From: Pseudanabaena mucicola FACHB-723
GTDB lineage: Bacteria; Cyanobacteriota; Cyanobacteriia; Pseudanabaenales; Pseudanabaenaceae
NCBI RefSeq assembly: GCF_014696385.1
Contig: NZ_JACJQB010000005.1
Location: 62,001-126,000, forward strand
DNA: 64,000 nt
Reading direction: 5' to 3'
Within the stretch, counting starts at the first letter, position 1. Each line of letters starts with the position of its first letter. The notes under the pieces are model-generated. The model worked only from the letters and a program-made list of their open reading frames with translations. It was not told the DNA's origin and did not search any database. A program made the position numbers and the translations under genes. Below are positions 18,170 to 28,100 of the stretch, piece after piece.

Positions 18170-18203
18170 TTCAACAAATTAAATCTAGATTTAATTTGTT
18201 GAA
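18170..18203 (-). terminator. Perfect 34-bp palindrome downstream of second CsbD gene
   Basis: A perfect A/T-rich palindrome centred on TCTAGA, with arm TTCAACAAATTAAATCT. It lies 33 bases beyond the CsbD stop at 18237, and on the minus strand it is followed by an A/T-rich run (TTATAAAAAATAAT), so it could end that transcript. A regulator-binding site is the alternative. Confidence 0.5.
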
Positions 18204-18236
18204 AACCATTTCAAAAGTTAGACCCACTAGACAAGA

Positions 18237-18494
18237 TTAATCAACGTTATTTTTAATTTGCTTAGCCTTTATCTCTACAGCATCAGCGACATTTTTTGCT
18301 TTTTCTTTGACAATATCTGCAACATCTTTGGCAGTGTCTTTGACATCTTCAGATGCATTGCGAATATTTGCCTCGACCTGTTTTGATTGACCTTCAGCTT
18401 GTTTGGATGTATCACCAGTGATGTTGCCAATAGCTTCTTCAACTTTGCCTTCAATATTTTTGGCTGCCGCTTTTGCTCTTTCTTGTAAACTCAT
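18237..18494 (-). CDS. CsbD-family stress protein
   Basis: 85 residues starting at the ATG 18492-18494 (MSLQERAKAAAKNIEGKVEE), the usual CsbD start; an upstream TTG in frame is less likely. The CsbD unit EGKVEEAIGNITGD lies near 16-29, followed by a Lys/Asp/Glu-rich amphipathic helix to the C-terminus. There is no signal peptide, so it is probably cytosolic. Its position next to the exported CsbD protein and GlsB suggests a shared stress response. Confidence 0.85.
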   Translation of the reverse strand: MSLQERAKAAAKNIEGKVEEAIGNITGDTSKQAEGQSKQVEANIRNASEDVKDTAKDVADIVKEKAKNVADAVEIKAKQIKNNVD

Positions 18495-19183
18495 AACAAA
18501 CACTCTCAATTTTATTGATAAATCAGTGAAATTGCATAAAAGAATAGAATCAATTTATGCTTTCTTTTCTAATACAATTACTATGCATTATTAGAAAAAT
18601 TTATTCATCCACCCAAAGATATAAGTTTTAAATATATATCAAGATTATGGGTGAGATCCTAAGGTAAATACCCTTGAAACAACTATGTTAAGAAACAAAT
18701 AGAATTAAACACATTTATGTTTTTAATTGCTTGATATTTCGTGAGTGGCGTTTTATTTCCTAAAACTTTTTACCTGCGTTTACAGATTTTGCTGGCAGCA
18801 CGATTGATTTATTGAATGAAATGACAGAGTTGATTAATTACGACATAAAATGTAACAAAGAGGATTTAGGAGATAGATAGGCGATCGCTTTTCTCCTTGA
18901 AACATATTCAAGGGCGGCTCAAAACACCATTGTCACTAGAAAAAAGCAGATTAGGTACAAAGAGTCATATCTACTTTTTAATGTTTGATTTGTATTAATA
19001 CTTTTGAAGATATCTGCCTACAATCCTCTGCACCCATAAGGTGAAATTGCAAATTGCTAAAATGATCTAGATTTCTTTTGATCTGTTATCTAGACATGAT
19101 CCCAAAGAATTTATTGCCTAGTTCGTCTCAATAATTGAGCAATAAATATTTACTTCTAGTTTGTTTGTACCTTTACCCAGAGA
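18495..19183. other. 689-bp A/T-rich intergenic region between divergent genes
   Basis: The region contains no gene I can support. It separates csbD (minus) from the amylase (plus) and should hold both promoters. A single HIP1 site lies near 18881-18888. A frame open from 18764 to 18865 encodes FAGSTIDLLNEMTELINY-like sequence without a good start; it may be a gene remnant or chance. Confidence 0.5.
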
Positions 19184-20668
19184 ATGTCGAAAATGTCTAA
19201 CCAGAATGGCGTGATGATGCAGTATTTCCACTGGTATATGCCAGATGATGGCAGTCTGTGGAATCAGGTGGCGGAAAAAGCTGAGGAATTAGCAAAAATT
19301 GGCATTACCTCCCTTTGGTTGCCACCTGCTTACAAAGGTACGGCGGGCGGTATGGATGTGGGGTATGGCATTTATGACCTGTTTGACCTTGGCGAATTTG
19401 ACCAAAAAGGCTCGGTCAGAACTAAATATGGCACTAAGGACGAATATATTCGTGCTATTAAAGCCGCTCAGAAAGCAGGAATTCATATCTATGCAGATGT
19501 AGTGTTTAATCACAAACTGGGCGCTGACCATACCGAAGAAATGGAAGCTACCCCCTTCAGTATGGAAAATCGCAATCAAGTTATTGGGGAATATCAAAAA
19601 ATCCAAGCTTGGACTCACTTTACTTTTGAGGGGCGCAAGGGCAAGTATTCGACAATGGAATGGCATTGGTGGCATTTTGATGCAATCGATTACAATGTCT
19701 ATAACGAAGGTGAGGATGCAATCTACCTATTAAAAGGAAAATCTTTCGATAAAGATGTTGATCTTGAGAAAGGGAATTTTGATTATTTGATGGGTTGCGA
19801 CCTTGATATGCAAAATTCAGAGGTGCAGGGAGAACTCAAATATTGGGGAGAGTGGATTTATGATACGACTCAGGTAGATGGATTTCGATTTGATGCGGTC
19901 AAACATGTTTCCGCAGAATTCTTTCAGGAATGGCTGGAGCATGTGCGTCACCATGCAAAACGAGATTTATTTGCTGTGGGTGAATATTGGTCTTACGAAG
20001 TAGAAGCTTTGCATCATTTTATTGAGGTTACTGAGGGCAAGGTTGATTTGTTCGATGCACCATTGCACTTAAACTTCCATCTCGCGAGTCAAGGGGGAAA
20101 AGATTATGACCTCAGCCAAATTTTTGAGAATACGTTAGTCAAAGAGCAACCGACATTGGCAGTTACCTTAGTCGAAAACCATGACTCTCAGCCTCTGCAA
20201 TCATTGGAATCAATTGTCGAATCTTGGTTTAAGCCCCTTGCCTATGCGCTGATTTTATTACGACAAGAAGGATATCCTTGCATTTTTTATGCTGATTACT
20301 ATGGCGCACATTACAAGGATTGGGGTAAGGATGGTAATGAGTATGAGATTTGGATGGAAAGCCATCAATGGTTGCTGGATAAGTTCCTGTTTGTGCGCCA
20401 GACCTACTCCTATGGTGAACAGATTGACTATTTTGATCACCATAATACGATTGGTTGGACAAGGTTAGGTGATGAAAAACATGCGGGGGGTATGGCGGTG
20501 GTGCTAAGTAATGGTGATGATGGACGCAAGTGGATGAATATTGGACATCCTAACAGCACCTATATCGATATCACTGAGCATGTTGATGAGCCGATCACCA
20601 CTAATGATGAAGGTTGGGCGGAGTTTCGCTGTAATGCTGGCTCTGTCTCGGTGTGGATATTGTCGTAG
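19184..20668 (+). CDS. Cytoplasmic alpha-amylase (GH13)
   Basis: 494 residues with no signal peptide, so it acts on internal glycogen or maltodextrins. The four GH13 regions are clear: DVVFNH (I), GFRFDAVKHV with the nucleophile Asp (II), VGEYW with the acid/base Glu (III) and VENHDSQP with the transition-state Asp (IV). Overall sequence matches the GH13_5 type (E. coli AmyA and bacillary liquefying amylases): it opens with NGVMMQYFHWYMPDDG and contains the long B domain with EWHWWHFDAIDY. The ATG at 19184 or the ATG at 19193 could be the start. It follows a long divergent promoter region shared with csbD. Confidence 0.92.
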   Translation: MSKMSNQNGVMMQYFHWYMPDDGSLWNQVAEKAEELAKIGITSLWLPPAYKGTAGGMDVGYGIYDLFDLGEFDQKGSVRTKYGTKDEYIRAIKAAQKAGIHIYADVVFNHKLGADHTEEMEATPFSMENRNQVIGEYQKIQAWTHFTFEGRKGKYSTMEWHWWHFDAIDYNVYNEGEDAIYLLKGKSFDKDVDLEKGNFDYLMGCDLDMQNSEVQGELKYWGEWIYDTTQVDGFRFDAVKHVSAEFFQEWLEHVRHHAKRDLFAVGEYWSYEVEALHHFIEVTEGKVDLFDAPLHLNFHLASQGGKDYDLSQIFENTLVKEQPTLAVTLVENHDSQPLQSLESIVESWFKPLAYALILLRQEGYPCIFYADYYGAHYKDWGKDGNEYEIWMESHQWLLDKFLFVRQTYSYGEQIDYFDHHNTIGWTRLGDEKHAGGMAVVLSNGDDGRKWMNIGHPNSTYIDITEHVDEPITTNDEGWAEFRCNAGSVSVWILS

Positions 20669-20681
20669 GCTTATCAAAGCT

Positions 20682-20748
20682 AAAAAGGGCTATGCCCTTT
20701 TTCCTATTTTTCGCAATTTGGACGGCGCGAAGCGCCGTCCAAATTGCG
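20682..20748. terminator. Double hairpin between convergent amylase and membrane-protein genes
   Basis: The first is AAAAAGGGC-TAT-GCCCTTTTT (20682-20702) followed by a T-rich run, a classic intrinsic terminator for the amylase. The second has perfect 17-bp arms, 20712-20728 and 20732-20748, with the family core GGCGC-GAA-GCGCC. The neighbouring genes converge here. Confidence 0.75.
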
Positions 20749-20766
20749 TTATTACTAGCTTTGATA

Positions 20767-23700
20767 TTAATCCCAAGCTTCTAGCTCGATCGCAAAATTG
20801 CGGAATAGCGCCAAAATGCGATCGCGGCGGACTTCAAAATTAGCAGCAACCAGAATAAAGCCAATCCCTGCAATAATTCCCAGCGCCCACATTAGGAATG
20901 AATATTGGGTTACTAAAATTACGGCTTGGGTAATCACTAGCAACACAAAGGTGAGCGTCCCCATAAATAGGTAAGCGCGAACCCGCAGAGCTAGCCCCGC
21001 AAGGATGAAGACAATGCTGAAGATCCAAGTGGTGATGGCAATGTTCGGGTTATCTAAGGAATAGAAGAAGGCGACTAGCCCCATACCGCCACTGCATAGG
21101 CTTCTGAGGAAATGCCGCAGTTCTCTATTGCCTTGCGATCGCAAATTTGGTTCAACCTGTGCAAAATATAGCCCCGACAGACCAATCACCGTCACATAGC
21201 TCAACAGGGAAAATCCAAACCATCCGTAGTTGGCGAAGGATACAGTTTTGAAAAATACCCAGTCCCAGAGAAAAACGGTGATGTAGGTGGTGCGAATTTG
21301 CGATTTTAATTTGGCATAGATGGCATAAAAAGCACCAACAAAGATTAAACAGGGTGTTGCGATCGCAGTTGCGGTAATGAAGATGAAAATCAGGGGCAAG
21401 ACAAAGGCTGAGTTATGCCAAGGTTGTTCTCGCCAACCCCATTCTTCCCAAGGCAAGATATAGAGAATGACGGTCACCATACAGGCGATCGCCGCCGCAT
21501 AGGGCTGGAGAATATTCGTAATCAGCCAAGCGTTGGGGAAGGCAAAGTAAATGAGATAGCCGATTGCACCGATGGCAGTGGCTAGCCCTGTATAAGTCCA
21601 AAGTTCGGCTGAGGATTCGGCACTGTCGGTTAGATGAGATTGTCTTGCCTGTGCGATCGCATAAACCGACAGTGCCGTGGCGATACCAGCGCCAATGATG
21701 CCACCATTGGTGGAAGGGGAAAATAGGATTCCTAGCAATAGAAAGATGACACTAACAGACCAATGGAGATGGGCAAAGGTACTGATGGCGCGATGGGAGA
21801 TTTTTAAATAGGGGCGTAGTCCATTTGTAAAGATTCGGTAGACATAGGCGATCGCACAGCCCAGTGCCGCCAAAATTACCAACGCATCACCAAGGCTGCC
21901 ACCTTGTGAGTTGCGTAACATTTGATAGAGCAGTAACTCGTAGGCGGAGAAGGTGATTAAACCCATCGACAAGTAAATCAGGGATTTGGCGTTGGGTTTA
22001 GATGCTGCCGATCTGCGCCCAATGCCAATGCAGATGAGGGCGGTGCTGAGCGAGAAAAGCCCTGTGATACTACTAAAGATACTCAGTCTCAGTAATGAAC
22101 CGATTGCGCCATAAATGAGCGGAATAAAATCCCAACTGCGGGGATATTCACTAATATTCTTGCGCTGAATCCACCAGTCACCCAATAGCTGCGTGAAGAA
22201 GCCAAGACCAATATTTGCGATCGCAAGTTCAATGATTCCTCCCTTGGCAAAGGAAACTGTACCTGCGGCAAGGATTTCGACGCTCCATGCGATGCTCCAC
22301 AATGTCCAAGCAGGAATCTTGTCGGCGGCTTGCCACATGCGATAAACCAGCCCTAAAGTGACGAGGAGCGTACTCGGTAGCAGGCTGACAAATAATTCAT
22401 TCCCTTGAGCAAAATCAAAGCCCAACCAGAAATTAATCCGCAAAACACTGACAGCAAGATAGGTTTGCAAAATCAGTAAAGCTGCCGATATTAAGGCTGC
22501 CCAAATATCAAAGGCTTGGGAATAGGATTGATTTAAGGTCAGATTGAGATTGGGAACATGACGCTCACGGCGATATTTCAGCCAATGATTGAGAACATAT
22601 AACAGAATGGCGCTGAACACCATTCCGTTTGTCCAGAAAGTAAACTGGGTAATCGTTCCATCATTGGATTTAAACTGCCAGAGCAGTGAGGCAATAAATA
22701 GCAAGCCATAGCCTACGGTATTAAAGGCAGTCAGCAACGACTCCCTACGGCGCGTATTGACTAGCATCAGCGCAAAAGCAATTCCCAAACCAATGATCCG
22801 CGACCCATCGCCACCCCATGTCAAAAACTGGGCGAGCAGCAATCCTGCAATGCTCAGCTTAATTGCCAAATCGCGATCGGCAAATTCGCGCCAAGTCCCT
22901 AAAAAAGTCAGGGATATGGGTACACAGAGCCATGCCACTCCCCAATAACTGGCTGACACCAATTCACTACTGTCAAGGGCGGATCTACCGATGAGAGAGA
23001 CATTCCATAACAGAATATAACTGAGGGCTGCTAAACTCGCGCCAATATGCCATGCACTATCTCGCCATGCTTGCAAATGATGGTTTTCAGGTTCAGCAGC
23101 AGCGTTAAACTTGCCAATTGCTAAAACTCCACTCCATTCCAGTAACATGGCACAGAGCAAAAAGCCGACCCATGTAAAGGTGGAAGTGGAACGGGTAAAG
23201 AAGTAAACACCTGAAATAATGGCACTGAGACTGACGATATGGGCGAAGTACACCAAACTATGCAAATCCTTGCTGGTATCTGCTCGCCTTGCCTGAACGA
23301 TGAGGAGCGTAACGGCGGAAAGCGCAAGGTTCATAAAGATCGTAGATGCGTAACCAATGCTGATCACCGTGAGCAACACCCCAAAGCCTAATGCTAATAA
23401 TTCGGCGGTGTTAGCTAAGGCTTGCTTTTGGCGATCGCGATAGATCGCCGCAATCACCAAAGTGACGATTAGATAGGGAAACAAGACAGTTCCCAACAGA
23501 CTAATCTCCGATGGAGTCTGAAATAGTGTCAATAATTGCTGCGTGAGCGCCCGTATCCAATCCGCAGGAATTAGCCTTTGGACTAGCCAAATAATTTGTA
23601 ATCCCCACAAAAATGCGTAGCCTAAATCGGTTGGTTCTTCATTCTTGAATAAGCGATCGCAAATCATCCATGCAATCAATAAACTAATTGCCAAAGTCTG

Positions 23701-25041
23701 CCAAGGATATCGATCCCAAACTGACACAAACCAACCTAACCCCAGTAAGATTTTGCCCAAGCTGGCTTGAAAAGCTAGTCTAGAGGGATGTTCGGCAGTT
23801 GGGTTTAGCGCTTTTTGATCTACTGTTTGATTTGCTTTATTTGCAGATTGTTGATTTAACTGAGCAGCTTTATTGGCGATTTGTACCAACACCCAGCCAC
23901 AAATACCAAAGGCTAAGCCTAATTTAAAGATCGAAACATTGCCAAATAGGAGCGCTCGGCTTACTAGCAAAACTGTACTATAAGCCCCTGTAACCAAGGC
24001 AAGTGGGAATGTTGAGCTATCAACGGTATTTAAACCTTGGCGACGATTGATAAATGTCGAAGTGGCGATCGCACCGATGCCTAAATGTACAGCGATTAGT
24101 GGATAGTACGGCGAGATAAACCAACCCAAATGCAGCCAATCGAGTACCAAAATTGCCAAAATTGAGATTTGGCTAAGCTGTTTTTTGGTGCGTTTTCGGA
24201 CTTGATTGGTAGCGGTATCTTCCGATAAGCCCTGTGACTCTTGAAAGCGAAAGGAGGTTTGTAGTAAGAAAACGGCGATCCATGACAGTAAACCACCTGC
24301 GATCGCACTTAATCCTAGCCCCGCAGGATTTTTTAGTAAGCCTAAGCCGTCCATTGCCCAAAAATTGGCAGGAACTAACAGCAAAGTCACCAATTGCAAG
24401 GCGCGAGTGGTCATTCGCAATTGTTCATTTTTGCTTGTCCAGAAACTTACGCCAAAAAATCCAAGGGTATAGGCAAGCAACAATAAATATTGAGTTTCTG
24501 CCGAAAAGTTATCCCATTGACTCGCCGCCAATAATCCCGATGACACCACCACCAGAAATACGCCCAAAAACAGTAACCACATAGTGCTGAATTCGGAAAA
24601 TAGCGATCGCAAAGTTTGGGCGACCTTGTTGGGCGGTTGTGGTGTCTTGACTGGGGCAGTTGCCACAGTTGATCGCGGCAAATTTGCCGTATTAGTCAAT
24701 GGTCGATTGGGTCTCGACTCCCTTAAAACCTGTCCCGATAGCGCTGGCTCCATTACCATTGATTTGAGTTCACAGACCAAGCGCGTTTGACAAATTAGTT
24801 TGACGGATTCCTCCGTAATCAAACCCAACTCTAGCCATAGATCTAAACCTTGAAGGATTGCCTCATTTTGGCGAGCAACCACCGTGAGGCGATTCGCAGA
24901 CAGTTTTTTGTTACGCCATCGAAAGTCCATTTCAGAAATGAGTTCCCACTCAAACCAAGCATCAAGTCCATCAAGGACAATATGATAAGGAACTTTAATT
25001 TCCAGATCGAGGCGCAAATACTGCGCTGGTTCTGCTAGCAT
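20767..25041 (-). CDS. Very large polytopic membrane protein of unknown function
   Basis: About 1424 residues from the ATG at 25039-25041, which has GGAG nine bases upstream; an in-frame TTG seven codons earlier is less likely. A soluble N-terminus (about 1-155) contains FEWELISEMDF and LWLELGLITEESVKL, two similar short helical units. The remainder is an almost unbroken series of hydrophobic segments, several dozen in number, with the rhythm of DUF2157-like membrane proteins. I see no transporter, channel or enzyme motif and no catalytic residues. Nothing in the neighbourhood (5-oxoprolinase upstream, amylase downstream) tells its job. Conserved in cyanobacteria is my expectation, not something shown here. 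Confidence 0.8.
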   Translation of the reverse strand: MLAEPAQYLRLDLEIKVPYHIVLDGLDAWFEWELISEMDFRWRNKKLSANRLTVVARQNEAILQGLDLWLELGLITEESVKLICQTRLVCELKSMVMEPALSGQVLRESRPNRPLTNTANLPRSTVATAPVKTPQPPNKVAQTLRSLFSEFSTMWLLFLGVFLVVVSSGLLAASQWDNFSAETQYLLLLAYTLGFFGVSFWTSKNEQLRMTTRALQLVTLLLVPANFWAMDGLGLLKNPAGLGLSAIAGGLLSWIAVFLLQTSFRFQESQGLSEDTATNQVRKRTKKQLSQISILAILVLDWLHLGWFISPYYPLIAVHLGIGAIATSTFINRRQGLNTVDSSTFPLALVTGAYSTVLLVSRALLFGNVSIFKLGLAFGICGWVLVQIANKAAQLNQQSANKANQTVDQKALNPTAEHPSRLAFQASLGKILLGLGWFVSVWDRYPWQTLAISLLIAWMICDRLFKNEEPTDLGYAFLWGLQIIWLVQRLIPADWIRALTQQLLTLFQTPSEISLLGTVLFPYLIVTLVIAAIYRDRQKQALANTAELLALGFGVLLTVISIGYASTIFMNLALSAVTLLIVQARRADTSKDLHSLVYFAHIVSLSAIISGVYFFTRSTSTFTWVGFLLCAMLLEWSGVLAIGKFNAAAEPENHHLQAWRDSAWHIGASLAALSYILLWNVSLIGRSALDSSELVSASYWGVAWLCVPISLTFLGTWREFADRDLAIKLSIAGLLLAQFLTWGGDGSRIIGLGIAFALMLVNTRRRESLLTAFNTVGYGLLFIASLLWQFKSNDGTITQFTFWTNGMVFSAILLYVLNHWLKYRRERHVPNLNLTLNQSYSQAFDIWAALISAALLILQTYLAVSVLRINFWLGFDFAQGNELFVSLLPSTLLVTLGLVYRMWQAADKIPAWTLWSIAWSVEILAAGTVSFAKGGIIELAIANIGLGFFTQLLGDWWIQRKNISEYPRSWDFIPLIYGAIGSLLRLSIFSSITGLFSLSTALICIGIGRRSAASKPNAKSLIYLSMGLITFSAYELLLYQMLRNSQGGSLGDALVILAALGCAIAYVYRIFTNGLRPYLKISHRAISTFAHLHWSVSVIFLLLGILFSPSTNGGIIGAGIATALSVYAIAQARQSHLTDSAESSAELWTYTGLATAIGAIGYLIYFAFPNAWLITNILQPYAAAIACMVTVILYILPWEEWGWREQPWHNSAFVLPLIFIFITATAIATPCLIFVGAFYAIYAKLKSQIRTTYITVFLWDWVFFKTVSFANYGWFGFSLLSYVTVIGLSGLYFAQVEPNLRSQGNRELRHFLRSLCSGGMGLVAFFYSLDNPNIAITTWIFSIVFILAGLALRVRAYLFMGTLTFVLLVITQAVILVTQYSFLMWALGIIAGIGFILVAANFEVRRDRILALFRNFAIELEAWD

Positions 25042-25124
25042 GGGCGGCCGCTCCAAGTCCAAAATCAGAGATCGCCTTAATTATGACTGAAAAATAAAAG
25101 ATATCAATCTAGAGCGTGTTTTGT

Positions 25125-28100
25125 TTACATTTCGCCATAGCCTCCACCACTAGGAGTTTCAATCACAAAAGTGTCGCCAGCCTCCATGCTAACTGTGGCA
25201 GTGCTGGCTAAATTTACGATCGCACCATCATTTCTAATCACATAATTGCGTCCCGTTGCCCCCGCTTCGCCACCATTCAAGCCAAACGGAGGCACAACGC
25301 GGCTACTTGACAAAATCGCTGCCGTCATGGGTTCGAGAAACTTAATCCGCCGAATCACACCATTGCCACCCTGATGTTTGCCCTTGCCGCTACTATTTTT
25401 CCTGATTGCAAATTCTTCCAAAAGCACAGGGAATCGCCATTCTAAAATTTCGGGATCGGTCAATCGCGAATTAGTCATGTGAGTTTGGATCGCATCCGTA
25501 CCATCAAAATTAATCCCTGCACCCGATCCACCGCAAATTGTTTCGTAATATTGATAGCGATCGCTGCCAAAGGTGAAGTTATTCATCGTGCCTTGCGATG
25601 CTGCCATCACGCCTAAAGCACCATAGAGAGTGTTGGCGATCGCCTGTGAAGTCTCCACATTGCCCGCCACTACCGCCGCAGGATAGACAGGATTGAGCAT
25701 TGAACCCTCTGGCACAATTATTTCTAAGGGAACGAGACAACCTGCATTGAGGGGAATCTCATCATCAACAAGGGTGCGGAACACATAGAGAACTACGGCT
25801 TTGCACACCGCTAGCGGAGCATTAAAGTTATTAGCAAGTTGCGCGGAAGTCCCTGTAAAGTCGATTTTGGCAGTACGGGCTACTTCATTGAGAATGACTG
25901 ATACTGAAATTTGACTCCCATTATCGATTGGATAAATAAATCTACGCTCCGAATCATTGCCCCATGCCTGCGCTAATTGCGCGATCGCCTGACGAATGGC
26001 AAGTTCTGCATTATGCCGCACATGTCCCATATAGGCTTGCACCGTCGCCGCACCATAGTGCGCCACCATCCGCCGCAGTTCTCTTGCACCACATTCATTA
26101 GCCGCAATTTGGGCTTGTAGATCGGCAATGTTTTGGGATGGATTACGGGCGGGATATTGACTAGAAGTTAATAAAGCTAGCGTTTCTACTTCACAAAATT
26201 TGCCACCTTTCACCAGTTGAAAATTATTAAAGAGAATTCCTTCCTCTTCAATACTCGTACTATGGGAAGGCATTGAACCGGGGGTAATGCCACCAATATC
26301 CGCATGATGTCCTCGTGAAGCCACATAAAAAATTGGCTGTTCGGAATCAATAAATACGGGCGTAATTACGGTGATATCAGGAAGATGTGTACCGCCGTTA
26401 TAGGGATTATTGGTGGCGAATACATCACCAAGATGGATATTTTGTTTGCGATCGCAAATTAACGCCTTCACACTTTCACCCATCGAGCCAAGATGCACAG
26501 GAATATGAGGCGCATTGGCAACCAGTTCCCCCTCGCGATCAAAAATTGCACAGGAAAAATCCAATCTCTCGCGAATATTCACACTGGCACTAGTATTTTG
26601 CAGCGTCAATCCCATCTGCTCAGCAATGGATTGGAAGAGGTTATTAAAGATTTCTAGTTTGATGGGATCAGGAGATCCCCCTAAATTCCCCTTAATAAGG
26701 GGGACTTGAAGAGAATATTCTCCCCCCTTCAAAAGGGTGGCTGGGGGGGATTTCTGCAATCTCAACGCATAATCTGCATCCAATTCCACTTCCCAATTTG
26801 GCTCAATCACATTTGTCCCTGTGTCATCAATAATTAACGCTGCCCCCAAAATGCGATCGCCTATCCGCAAATCTTCCCTGCGATACACAGGCACATCTTG
26901 CCATGTCCCCTGCATATACATACTGGTCTGGGCGATCGGCTGACCCGTTCCCACAGGAGAATTAGCATTTTTAGTTTGGGATCTTGGCTGAGAAATAATA
27001 ATCTCTACCGCAATTGCTTCTACGATCAACGCCTTATCCGCGAAAATAAAACCGTAGCGCTCTTGATGTAAAGCTTCAAAACTAGCGCGGAGATAGCCAA
27101 GACTATCGGGCGAAAAGTTTTGAATAGCAACGTTTAAGGACGAATCAGTTCCCCCATAGCGCAACCGTAAACTTGTCTCGATCTGCAAATTGCCATTAGG
27201 AGCTTTGCCCTGCAACAGTTCGACTTGCCCTTGTTCGCTTAGTTGACTGGCTATCGCAGCTAGCTCCGTTAGCAATTCTTGATTTAGCTCCGCCTCAACG
27301 GTGCGATCGCAAATTGTGCGAATATCCGCCAATCCAATCCCATATGCCGAAAGCACCCCTGCATAGGGATGGATAAATACCTGCGTCATTCCCAACACAT
27401 CGGCGACCGCACAGGCATGTTGTCCCCCTGCGCCACCAAAACAACACAGTACATATTCAGTCACATCATAACCACGCTGCACCGATATCTTTTTGATCGC
27501 CATCGCCATCTTTGCGATCGCAATTTCTAAAAAGCCCTGAGCCACGGCTTCGGGTGTCGTTGGTTGCCCCGTGGCAGCACTAATTTCTTGCGCTAGTTCT
27601 CTAAATTTCTGGCGGACAACTTCTCGATCAAGGGGTAAATTACCACCCTTCCCAAATACCTTGGGAAAGAAATCAGGCTGTAATTTCCCTAACATCACAT
27701 TACAATCCGTTACCGCCAAAGCTCCCCCATGGCGATAACAGGCTGGGCCGGGAAATGCCCCTGCTGACTCTGGCCCCACCCGATATCTCGCGCCATCAAA
27801 AAACAATAACGAGCCACCGCCCGCCGCCACCGTATGAATCGACATCATCGGCGTACTCAGTCTCACCCCTGCGACCTCCGTAGATAGCGATCGTTCATAG
27901 CTTCCCGCATAGTGCGCCACATCCGTCGAAGTGCCACCCATATCAAAGCTAATGATCTTCTCAAAACCTGCTTTTAAACAGGTCTGCACTGCCCCCACAA
28001 TCCCCCCTGCGGGACCAGAGAGAATACTGTTTTTACCTTGAAACGAATGTGCTTCCGCTAGTCCACCGTTAGACTGCATAAACATCAATTTGGTCTTATC

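Noticed and set aside
18764-18865. Short open frame NFLPAFTDFAGSTIDLLNEMTELINY in the 18.5-19.2 kb intergenic region
   Set aside because: There is no start codon or ribosome-binding site at its beginning, and no recognisable family. It could be a relic but I cannot support it.
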